A stretch of 6,731 nucleotides of DNA from Deltaproteobacteria bacterium (GTDB lineage Bacteria > Desulfobacterota > SM23-61): positions 1-6,731 of the forward strand of contig JAPLIW010000396.1 in the NCBI GenBank assembly GCA_026388915.1, given 5' to 3'. Both the position numbers and the translations under genes were made by a program. The notes below the pieces were generated by a model that saw nothing but the letters and a program-made list of their open reading frames with translations, searched no databases and was not told where the DNA came from. Positions 1 through 5,424 of this stretch are shown one piece after another; position 1 is the stretch's first letter, and each line of letters begins with the position of its first letter.

Positions 1-1
1 C

Positions 2-172
2 CTGGCCATGGGAATCGCCAAGCGGCTCCTCAACCAGAGCTACGAGTCCGACTTCGAGACGCTGCTCCGTTTGGAGAACAGCCATCAGGCGCTCCTTCGT
101 CTGGCCGAGGATCACCGGGAGGGCGTCAAGGCGTTTTTCGAGAAACGGAAGCCCGAGTTTAAGGGAAGATAG
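2..172 (+). CDS. Enoyl-CoA hydratase/isomerase family protein, C-terminal fragment
   Basis: Only the last 56 codons are in the window; the gene starts to the left. The reading frame runs from position 2 to a TAG at 170-172. The visible peptide ends in EGVKAFFEKRKPEFKGR, the standard C-terminal signature of crotonase-fold enoyl-CoA hydratases (EGxxAFxEKRxPxFxGR). It is preceded by an amphipathic helix (LENSHQALLRLAEDH) like the terminal trimerisation helices of that family. Such enzymes hydrate or isomerise enoyl-CoA thioesters in the cytoplasm during fatty-acid, amino-acid or aromatic-acid breakdown. The catalytic glutamates and the oxyanion hole are outside the window, so the exact reaction cannot be assigned. 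No obvious terminator hairpin follows the stop. A 734-nt gap separates it from the next gene, so it is probably not co-transcribed with the transporter. Confidence 0.85.
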   Translation: MAMGIAKRLLNQSYESDFETLLRLENSHQALLRLAEDHREGVKAFFEKRKPEFKGR

Positions 173-263
173 AAAAACCAAATAGGACACAGAAAAACAC
201 GGATTTATATTAATACAAACGCAATGCCAAAAAAGAGAATCAAATGTGATTGACGGTCAGCTT

Positions 264-290
264 AAATAGATTCCAAAAAATAGATTCCAA
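264..290. repeat. Short direct repeat, 13 bp x 2
   Basis: AAATAGATTCCAA occurs at 264-276 and again at 278-290, separated by one A. It is a perfect 13-bp near-tandem duplication with a 14-bp period, just upstream of the promoter-like sequence at 309-337. It could be a replication-slippage product, a target-site scar, or a paired half-site for a regulator. The sequence alone does not decide. Confidence 0.6.
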
Positions 291-308
291 CACTATAGAA
301 AAAAATCC

Positions 309-337
309 TTGACATAAATCCAATAAAAAATTATTTT
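309..337 (+). promoter_or_regulatory. Putative sigma70-type promoter
   Basis: A perfect -35 hexamer TTGACA (309-314) is followed after exactly 17 nt by TATTTT (332-337), which matches the -10 consensus TATAAT at four of six positions. The surrounding DNA is AT-rich and intergenic. Transcription would start near 344 and run rightwards through the antisense strand of the transposase relic and the repeat, toward the binding-protein gene at 907. That implies a leader of about 560 nt, so a second, closer promoter is also possible. Confidence 0.45.
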
Positions 338-369
338 ATTGCAGACAAAGGTTCCATGTCCCAACTTTT

Positions 370-379
370 TTGTATACAA
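370..379. promoter_or_regulatory. Palindrome TTGTATACAA, possible operator
   Basis: TTGTATACAA is a perfect 10-bp palindrome starting about 26 nt past the predicted transcription start. TTGTnnACAA-type palindromes resemble operators bound by GntR-family (FadR-subfamily) repressors, which often control transporter and catabolic genes. No regulator gene is visible in the window. A 10-bp palindrome in AT-rich DNA can also arise by chance, so the assignment is tentative. Confidence 0.25.
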
Positions 380-397
380 TAAGATCGCAGACAGAAT

Positions 398-646
398 CTA
401 AATTGGATATTCCGGACCGCCGTCCTTGTATCCGAAGCCAGAGACGCGTTTACAAGATCTTGCAACGGATGCAAAGATTTGATCAGCTGTTTTGGTTCAT
501 TTGAACGGCTTGGGGTCCAGATTATGCCTTTCCAGATATCGGCTAATGGCCGATTCCAATTCACGAACACTGCGATGCGCCCCTCGGCGGATTTTTCCCC
601 CGGTCAAGGCCGCGAAGCAACGCTCTACCAAATTGAGATTGGCAAT
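398..646 (-). pseudogene. IS630-family transposase, C-terminal relic with internal stop
   Basis: Read on the minus strand from about 646 down to a TAG at 398-400, the frame gives LNLVERCFAALTGGKIRRG, then AHRSVRELESAISRYLERHN and LDPKPFK. After a TGA it continues TKTADQIFASVARSCKRV. This matches the C-terminal part of IS630/Tc1-type DDE transposases, whose usual form is WLNxVERxFAxLTxxxIRRGxHRSVxELExAI...HNxxPKPFxWTKTADxI. The glutamate in LNLVE corresponds to the third catalytic acid. The TGA at 497-499 sits exactly where the family has tryptophan (TGG), so the copy carries a nonsense change. The first two catalytic aspartates and the N-terminal DNA-binding domain are absent. The open frame extends to 700 without further similarity and then meets a stop. 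It is a dead, 5'-truncated element. Confidence 0.8.
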
Positions 647-730
647 GCACTCAATGCGATTGCTTGCGGTGCGGAACTGGGGAGATATATTTAGCCGTAA
701 TCAGAATGCTTTGTCCCTTAAAGAAGAGGG

Positions 731-880
731 TCTCGTAAAAAGTCAGAAAAGGGTGCCATCACGAGTGAAGCGTGGCGGTGTGGTCTTTGGAAGTTCTCGA
801 AATATAAGACGGTCGCGGCGCCCCGCCTGCGGGGGCTCCTCGCAATGACCCATCGGGGATTTTTTTGTGAGTTCATCAAA
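731..880. repeat. MITE-like dispersed intergenic repeat (probable)
   Basis: The segment starts with TCTCGTAAAAAGTCAGAAAAG (731 onward), contains a GC-rich hairpin (820-836) followed by CTCCTCGCAATGAC, and ends near GATTTTTTTGTGAGTTCATC. From memory, this layout (a GTAAAAAGTC end, a GCAATGAC block and a TTTTT...GTTCATCAA end) resembles repeats scattered between genes in deltaproteobacterial genomes. The two outer ends are only weakly inverted copies of each other here, so this would be a decayed copy. It lies between the transposase relic and the ribosome-binding site of the transporter operon. Only one copy is in the window, so the repeat status is not proven. Confidence 0.5.
820..836. other. 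GC-rich hairpin inside the intergenic repeat
   Basis: GCCCCGC (820-826) pairs with GCGGGGGC (829-836) allowing one bulged G, with a very short CT loop. It has no following T-run, so it is not a canonical rho-independent terminator. It is better explained as the internal fold of the repeat element, although it lies in the leader of the transporter operon and could slow or attenuate transcription. Confidence 0.4.
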
Positions 881-906
881 TAAGGACAATAAACAAGGAG
901 GGGATT

Positions 907-2091
907 ATGAAGAACAAGTTAAGAAAAGCCGGCAAAATGCGCGTAGGCATTCTCTTCGGGGTTATTCTTGTGTTTGGCATTTCCATAGTTTTTTCCGGGC
1001 AAATGGGGTTTGCCCAGAGTTCCAGCCTAAAAAATTACAAATTCGGCATGATCCTGGCCTTGACGGGAGCGGGAGCATGGTATGGAGTGACCATGAGCCG
1101 GGGAGCGGAATTGGCAATGGAGGAAATCAATGGAGCGGGGGGTGCAAGTGGATATAAGCTTATATCGGTCATAGAAGACCACCGAAGCGGAGACACTTCC
1201 GCAGGTCAGGCCAGCGTCCGCAAGTTGATCGATATCGATAAAGTTGGGTTCATCGCGGGCTCTTACGGGAGTGTATGCACTTCCATTCAGCCCATATGCG
1301 CCGAGAGCCATATCCTGCTCATTAATGGGGGCGGAACGGCGCCCAGCCTGCTGAACAAGCCTTATCTATACAACACCCGCGCGCTTGGCAACACCTGCGC
1401 GATCGGGGTGCTGAAATATCTCTGGGATAAAAAGGGGTGCCGGAAACTGGCCACCATTTATTACAATCAGGAATCCGGGGTTACGATCAACCAGGCGGCT
1501 GTCAAGGTTTGGAAATCCTGGGGGGGAACGGTGGTCAAAGAGACGATGGTCGCAACGGGCCAAACCAGCTTTACGGGCGAGATCTCCCAAATTAAGGCCG
1601 CCGGGTCCGATTGCATCGGGATCTGGTCTTACGGAACGGATGTCGGTTACACCGTGAAGGACATCAAGAGAATGGGGATCACAGCGCCCGTTTGCGGGGT
1701 GGAATTTACTCCGGATGCACTCGCCATCGCCGGAAAATCATTTGAGGGATTCCTGATCGGTCTGGATTACTTTGACCCCAAACTGAGTAACCCGATGACG
1801 GAAAAATTCGTGAAGCATTTTTTTGCCAAATATGGGGCGGATGCAAAACTGGACTACTACTGTGCGAATTATTACGACATCACCTACCTGCTCAAGGATT
1901 TAATCTCCCGGGTTGCGGCGAAAGGAGGCAACCCCTTCGATGGAGCTCAACTCTTGGCGGCCCTGCAGCAGAATCCTCGATTCGACTCGGTTTACGGCGG
2001 CAAAATGGAACTGAACAAGGATGGAAGCGTCAACAAACCGATCTCCGTTTTTGAAGTCAAGGAGGGCAAACAGGTTAGGATCAGCCAGTAA
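907..2091 (+). CDS. Branched-chain amino-acid-type ABC transporter, periplasmic substrate-binding protein
   Basis: This is a 394-residue periplasmic binding protein of the LivJ/LivK type (type I fold, HAAT family). It captures a solute in the periplasm and delivers it to the membrane permeases encoded downstream. The start is set by AAGGAGGGG at 895-903, five nt before ATG. The N-terminus is a signal peptide: basic residues to about 12, a hydrophobic core at 13-30 and a likely cleavage after GFA (residue 36). The mature start YKFGMILALTGAGAWYG (44-60) and GAELAMEEINGAGG (66-79) are family hallmarks, followed by GSYGSVCTSI (118-127) and NGGGTAPSL (140-148) in the ligand-cleft region. The C-terminal FDSVYGGKMELNKDGSVNKP is also typical. 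The mature part contains seven cysteines (124, 131, 164, 178, 236, 263, 319), many for a periplasmic protein and consistent with an anaerobe. The family also binds amides, urea and aromatic acids, so the ligand is unknown. It heads the operon, 40 nt before livH. Confidence 0.93.
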   Translation: MKNKLRKAGKMRVGILFGVILVFGISIVFSGQMGFAQSSSLKNYKFGMILALTGAGAWYGVTMSRGAELAMEEINGAGGASGYKLISVIEDHRSGDTSAGQASVRKLIDIDKVGFIAGSYGSVCTSIQPICAESHILLINGGGTAPSLLNKPYLYNTRALGNTCAIGVLKYLWDKKGCRKLATIYYNQESGVTINQAAVKVWKSWGGTVVKETMVATGQTSFTGEISQIKAAGSDCIGIWSYGTDVGYTVKDIKRMGITAPVCGVEFTPDALAIAGKSFEGFLIGLDYFDPKLSNPMTEKFVKHFFAKYGADAKLDYYCANYYDITYLLKDLISRVAAKGGNPFDGAQLLAALQQNPRFDSVYGGKMELNKDGSVNKPISVFEVKEGKQVRISQ

Positions 2092-2131
2092 CAAAGGAAT
2101 TGGATTTCCTAAATTTTAAGGTAGGTGCGGT

Positions 2132-3007
2132 ATGCTGCAATTGGCTGTAGCCGGCATCATCTGGGGGAGCCTTTATGCCTTGGTGGGGGTGAGCTGGGGC
2201 CTTATTTACAGTACCACGCGGACCTTTCATTTTGCTCATGGTCTTACGTTTACTCTGGCGGCCTATGGGGTGATCCTCTCTTACGGATTTTTCCATTTGC
2301 CGTTGTTTGTTTCGTTCGGCTTGGGGCTGCTGGTGGCGGTATTGTGCGGATGCGCCATCGAATTTCTGGTTTACCGGCCGGTTCGGCGGAGAAGCTCCGG
2401 GCAGCTAGGGATTTTCCTGTCCGCCATGGGCACCCTGGTTCTGGGTGAATCCTTGATCCAAATTTTTTTCACCCCCACTCCGCGAACCCTCCAAATCCCG
2501 GATATTTCGGATATTCCATTTTCCTATGGGACAATTTTCTTCACCATGGCTGATTTATTACTGGTTTTGGTCGCCTGGGGGATCATTTTCGTACTCGAAC
2601 TCTACCTGTCCAGGTCCAAGGTCGGAAGAGAGATTCGAGCCGTTAGAAGCAATCCAGAGCTGGCAACGAGCGTGGGGATCAGAACAGAGAAAGCATTCCT
2701 GATAACTTTTGCCATCGGCTCCGTGCTGATGGGACTCGGATCTTTTTTTGTCACCATCCAATCGGCCGCTACGCCTCACATGGGCTTGCATTATGTCCTC
2801 ATGGCTTTCATCGCCACCTTCCTGGGGGGTGTTGGAAAAGACTGGGGAATTGCTCTTGCAGGTTTGGCCATGGGGTTAGTCGAAAACCTCCCTTTGGTGG
2901 TTCTGCCGGCCCATTATAAATACATCGTGGTCTTCGCCTTGATGTTCGGCTTTCTGCTGATGAAGCCGGAAGGGCTCCTGGGGGCGAGAAGTCGCGTGAG
3001 GAGATGA
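2132..3007 (+). CDS. livH: Branched-chain amino-acid-type ABC transporter permease, LivH family
   Basis: This is a 291-residue inner-membrane permease, the usual length for LivH. It pairs with the LivM part of the next gene to form the transport channel. It begins at ATG 2132 after AAGGTAGGT (2118-2126). The opening GIIWGSLYALVGVSWGLIYS and the FHFAHG motif (32-37) are LivH hallmarks (family form GxxxGxxYALxAxGLxLIY...NFAHG). The cytoplasmic coupling segment GREIRAVRSNPELATSVGI (165-183) is the loop that contacts the ATPases. Further hydrophobic segments follow to residue 275, and the protein closes with the typical LMKPEGLLG (276-284) and a basic tail. Hydrophobic stretches suggest about eight membrane segments. 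The stop is 20 nt before the next start, so co-transcription is expected. Confidence 0.93.
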   Translation: MLQLAVAGIIWGSLYALVGVSWGLIYSTTRTFHFAHGLTFTLAAYGVILSYGFFHLPLFVSFGLGLLVAVLCGCAIEFLVYRPVRRRSSGQLGIFLSAMGTLVLGESLIQIFFTPTPRTLQIPDISDIPFSYGTIFFTMADLLLVLVAWGIIFVLELYLSRSKVGREIRAVRSNPELATSVGIRTEKAFLITFAIGSVLMGLGSFFVTIQSAATPHMGLHYVLMAFIATFLGGVGKDWGIALAGLAMGLVENLPLVVLPAHYKYIVVFALMFGFLLMKPEGLLGARSRVRR

Positions 3008-3012
3008 GCAAG

Positions 3013-3030
3013 AAAGGAGTTTGACGGTTG
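3013..3030 (+). promoter_or_regulatory. Ribosome-binding site deciding a TTG start
   Basis: AAAGGAG at 3013-3019 lies 8 nt before TTG at 3028, a standard spacing. The first in-frame ATG is at 3055 (codon 10), inside the first membrane helix and with no Shine-Dalgarno sequence in front of it, so the TTG start is preferred. A TTG start usually lowers initiation rate and may reduce the fused permease/ATPase relative to its neighbours. Confidence 0.65.
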
Positions 3031-4566
3031 GATTATTTGGCCCACATTATTAACATGGTCCTGATTTTTACAATGCTGGCCTCCTCTCTCAATCTCATTC
3101 TCGGCTACGGGGGAATGGCAACCATGTGCCATGCCGCCCTTTTCGGGATCGGGGGCTATGCGTCCGCCATCCTCACCATGCACCTGGGGTGCAATTTCCT
3201 GGTGGGAATGATTCTCGCGGCCGTGCTGTCCGGGTTCATCGGTGTCCTCTTGGCAACCCCCTCGCTGCGCATCCAGGACGAGTACCTGATCCTGTTTACC
3301 ACTGCTTTCCAAATGGTGATCTGGGGACTCATGGTGAGTGAGATTTGGATTACCAACGGCGAGACGGGATTATCCGCCATCCCTCGGGCCAGCGTCTTCG
3401 GGATTCAATTTCTAAAGCCGATTTCCTACATTCTGTTAATTGCCGCTTTGGCAGCGCTTTTCTTCCTGATCTGCTGGAAGGTGAGCCATTCCCCGTTTGG
3501 ACGAGTGTTGCGCTGCATTCGGGAAGATGAACTTGCCACCCGTTCCATCGGAAAGAACGTCCTCCGTTTCAAAGTGTTGACTTTCATGGTCGGCGGCGCG
3601 ATCGCCGGGGGAGCCGGAAGTATGCTAGCGCATTATAATGCTTATATCAATCCCGTCTCCTTCAATTTGGATGCTTCCATTCTGATGATTGCCATGGTCG
3701 TTTTGGGAGGTTCCACCAATATGTTCGGTTCTGTGGTCGGGAGCCTGCTTTTGGTGGGAATCCCGGAAATGCTCCGCTTCGTCCCGGGCACGGCCACGCT
3801 CATCGCGCCGCTGCGCAACGCCATCTTTGGCAGCCTGCTGATTTTTTTTATATTATTCCGCCCTCAAGGGTTAATCCCCGAACACGTTGGCCGCCTGCGT
3901 GTCCGGCGTACCCCCCTGCCGAAATTACCCGAGGAAGAGATCCTTGCCCTTTTGAAGCAAGAAGATCCGGCGAAATCCCACGGGATCGGCGAACCGGTTA
4001 TCGAGGTCAAAGGGATCCGGAAGAGCTTCGGGGGCATTCAGGCGGTGAATTCGTTTTCCATGTCCCTGAGCCCGGGCAAGATCACCACTCTCATCGGCCC
4101 CAATGGTTGCGGGAAAACCACGGTGTTCAATTTGGTCAGCGGATTCATTTCTCCCGATGAGGGGTCCGTATATTTGCGCGGGAAGGACGTGACCAACTGC
4201 CAACCCCATGAGTTGGTCCAATTGGGACTGGTCCGATCGTGGCAGGATGTGCGCATCTTTCGGAATATGTCCGTCCTCGACAACGTCATGGCCGCGATTC
4301 CCGATCAAATCGGCGAACGTCTATTCGCCATTTTCTTTCGGCCGAGGCGGGTGGGCCGGGAAGAACGGAAAAATACGCGCATGGCCCTGGCCTATCTCGA
4401 ATTTGTCGGTTTGGCGGAAAAGGCCTATGAACTGGCAGGGGAACTTTCCTTTGCGGAACAGAAGCAGCTTTCGCTCGCTCGCCTCATCGCCACCGGGGGA
4501 TCCATCTTGCTTTTTGATGAACCGGCTTCGGGAATGGATGTAGTGTCCAGAACCAGGGAGACGTGA
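3028..4566 (+). CDS. livMG: Fused LivM-type permease / LivG-type ATPase, ATPase domain truncated
   Basis: One 512-codon frame joins two subunits. Residues 1-285 are a LivM permease: GYGGMATMCHAALFGIGGYA (26-45), the coupling loop LRCIREDELATRSIGKNVLR (161-180), GGSTNMFGSVVGSLLL (227-242) and FRPQGLIP (277-284). A charged linker (286-324) leads into a LivG ATPase: Walker A GPNGCGKT (357-364), Q-loop Q406 in SWQDVRIFRNMSV, a divergent signature LSFAEQ (473-478), Walker B ILLFDEP (493-499) and D-loop SGMD (501-504). The frame then reads VVSRTRET and stops. A normal LivG continues for about 70 residues, including the H-loop histidine that senses the ATP gamma-phosphate. The expected C-terminus is present nearby in another frame (see 4548-4634), so this is a deletion with frameshift and not a natural short form. 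Fused LivM-LivG proteins are known in bacteria. As it stands the ATPase half is probably inactive while the permease half may fold. Confidence 0.88.
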   Translation: MDYLAHIINMVLIFTMLASSLNLILGYGGMATMCHAALFGIGGYASAILTMHLGCNFLVGMILAAVLSGFIGVLLATPSLRIQDEYLILFTTAFQMVIWGLMVSEIWITNGETGLSAIPRASVFGIQFLKPISYILLIAALAALFFLICWKVSHSPFGRVLRCIREDELATRSIGKNVLRFKVLTFMVGGAIAGGAGSMLAHYNAYINPVSFNLDASILMIAMVVLGGSTNMFGSVVGSLLLVGIPEMLRFVPGTATLIAPLRNAIFGSLLIFFILFRPQGLIPEHVGRLRVRRTPLPKLPEEEILALLKQEDPAKSHGIGEPVIEVKGIRKSFGGIQAVNSFSMSLSPGKITTLIGPNGCGKTTVFNLVSGFISPDEGSVYLRGKDVTNCQPHELVQLGLVRSWQDVRIFRNMSVLDNVMAAIPDQIGERLFAIFFRPRRVGREERKNTRMALAYLEFVGLAEKAYELAGELSFAEQKQLSLARLIATGGSILLFDEPASGMDVVSRTRET

Positions 4567-4634
4567 TACGGAAGGCCAAACCGGAGGAACTCATGGCCGA
4601 CCCGCAACTGGCGCTCGTTTATTTCGGAGGTTGA
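4548..4634 (+). pseudogene. Out-of-frame remnant of the LivG C-terminus
   Basis: In the frame shifted relative to the fused gene, 4548-4634 reads QNQGDVIRKAKPEELMADPQ and then LALVYFGG before a TGA at 4632-4634. This matches the end of LivG proteins (family form xQGxxIAxGxPEEIxxDPxVIxAYLG). It belongs to the gene at 3028-4566, from which it is separated by a lesion around 4546-4552. Aligned with E. coli LivG as I remember it, about 35-40 residues between the D-loop and this segment are missing, including the H-loop EH. The stop overlaps GGAGGTTGA, which also serves as ribosome-binding site for livF. This is the normal coupled livG-livF junction, so the downstream end of the old gene is otherwise preserved. 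Confidence 0.8.
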
Positions 4635-4642
4635 CCTGAAAT

Positions 4643-5341
4643 ATGCTAATGGAAATGAAGGCTGTTTCCGCAGGATATTATCGGAAACGAGTCATCCATG
4701 ACATCTCCCTGTCTGTCGACCGATCTGAGGTCGTCAGCCTGATCGGACACAATGGCGCCGGAAAGACCACGACTCTGAAAACCATCCTGGGAGTCATCAA
4801 GTCGGAGCAGGGAGAAATCCGTTTCCGGGACAAGCGCATCACTGGCCAAGATCCCGTCGAAAATGTGACCGCCGGAATACGTTTTATTCCCCAGGAACGG
4901 TTTACATTTCCGGACCTCACGGTCTGGGAAAATATTATGTTGGGCGCTCACCAGGTGCAGCAGAAAGAGAAGATCGGAAAAAACATTGATGAGATCTATA
5001 ACCAATTCCCCATCCTTAAAAAGAGGCTGTCCCAGAAAGCAGGAACCATGAGCGGAGGGGAGCAGAGAATGTTGTCCATGGCCATGGCGATGATGGCCGA
5101 GCCTCAATTGGTCATGGTGGATGAACCTTCGCTGGGTTTAGCTCCGCTAATCATTCAGGAAATTGGAAGAATCATACGGCGAATGGCGGACCAGGGCATG
5201 GCGGTCCTCCTGGTGGACCAGAACATCAAGCAGACCCTGAAAATCAGCAACCGGGTGTATGTCATGAAGAACGGTCAAATCGTACTTGAAGAGACGAGCC
5301 AAAAGCTCCTGGATCGGGGCGAGTGGTGGGACCTTTATTGA
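4643..5341 (+). CDS. livF: Branched-chain amino-acid-type ABC transporter ATPase, LivF family
   Basis: This 232-residue cytoplasmic ATPase is the usual length for LivF and would pair with the LivG domain to drive import. It has Walker A GHNGAGKT (35-42), a Q-loop in FIPQERFTFPDLTVWENI (81-98, Q84), signature MSGGEQ (136-141), Walker B LVMVDEP (156-162) and D-loop SLGLAP (163-168). In the switch position it has VDQN (191-194). LivF proteins typically carry VEQN, a glutamine where most ABC ATPases have histidine, so the missing histidine is normal for the family while D for E is a small deviation. GGAGG at 4626-4630 is 12 nt from ATG 4643, rather long; in-frame ATGs at 4649 and 4655 are possible alternatives. 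It is the last gene of the operon, followed by a strong hairpin at 5377. Confidence 0.93.
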   Translation: MLMEMKAVSAGYYRKRVIHDISLSVDRSEVVSLIGHNGAGKTTTLKTILGVIKSEQGEIRFRDKRITGQDPVENVTAGIRFIPQERFTFPDLTVWENIMLGAHQVQQKEKIGKNIDEIYNQFPILKKRLSQKAGTMSGGEQRMLSMAMAMMAEPQLVMVDEPSLGLAPLIIQEIGRIIRRMADQGMAVLLVDQNIKQTLKISNRVYVMKNGQIVLEETSQKLLDRGEWWDLY

Positions 5342-5376
5342 ACGGAAAGGAAGACATGGGACATTTGAATTGGATG

Positions 5377-5404
5377 GCTTGGGCCGGGGGTACCCGGCCC
5401 AAGC
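5377..5404. terminator. Perfect 12-bp hairpin between convergent genes
   Basis: GCTTGGGCCGGG (5377-5388) and CCCGGCCCAAGC (5393-5404) form a perfect 12-bp, very GC-rich stem with a GGTA loop. It lies 35 nt after the livF stop and 18 nt beyond the stop of the convergent minus-strand gene, the expected place for a shared terminator. Neither side has an immediate T-run, so it is not a textbook rho-independent terminator. It may act as a 3'-end stabiliser or work with the alternative hairpin at 5394-5424. Confidence 0.65.
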
Positions 5405-5424
5405 GCGACGGGTGGGCCGGTTTT
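5394..5424 (+). terminator. Alternative hairpin followed by TTTT
   Basis: CCGGCCC (5394-5400) can also pair with GGGCCGG (5414-5420), a 7-bp stem with a 13-nt loop followed directly by TTTTAA. For + strand transcription this has the shape of a weak intrinsic terminator. It shares its left arm with the right arm of the larger hairpin at 5377-5404, so the two folds exclude each other. The TTTT overlaps the last codons of the convergent gene. Confidence 0.35.

Larger units (their letters stand above)
173..906. other. Long intergenic region without an intact gene
   Basis: This stretch holds no convincing intact protein gene. Positions 173-345 are clearly more AT-rich than the coding DNA and hold a 13-bp near-tandem repeat and a promoter-like sequence. 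Positions 398-646 hold a minus-strand transposase relic. Positions 731-880 look like a dispersed intergenic repeat. The open frames crossing 479-848 on the + strand have no recognisable protein family. One lies opposite the transposase relic and another runs into the repeat, so I treat them as non-coding. Confidence 0.7.

Noticed and set aside
473..478. Divergent ABC signature LSFAEQ in the LivG half (residues 473-478 of the protein at 3028-4566) as a sign of inactivation
   Set aside because: LivG-type ATPases often vary at this motif (for example LSxGxQ or LSYGxQ forms). It is not evidence of loss by itself; the missing H-loop is. The coordinates given here are residue numbers.
331..570. 79-codon minus-strand open frame
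   Set aside because: It overlaps the IS630 transposase relic in a different frame; the family similarity is in the frame ending at 398.
492..848. 118-codon + strand open frame in the intergenic region
   Set aside because: It lies partly opposite the transposase relic and runs into the repeat, has no recognisable domain, and is arginine/serine-rich as expected of an antisense frame through GC-rich DNA.
2095..2110. Small inverted repeat AGGAA...TTCCT between the binding-protein gene and livH
   Set aside because: A 5-bp A/T-containing stem with a 6-nt loop is too weak to call a terminator or mRNA-processing hairpin.
2914..3312. 132-codon minus-strand open frame across the livH-livMG junction
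   Set aside because: It is antisense to two well-supported permease genes and has no family features.
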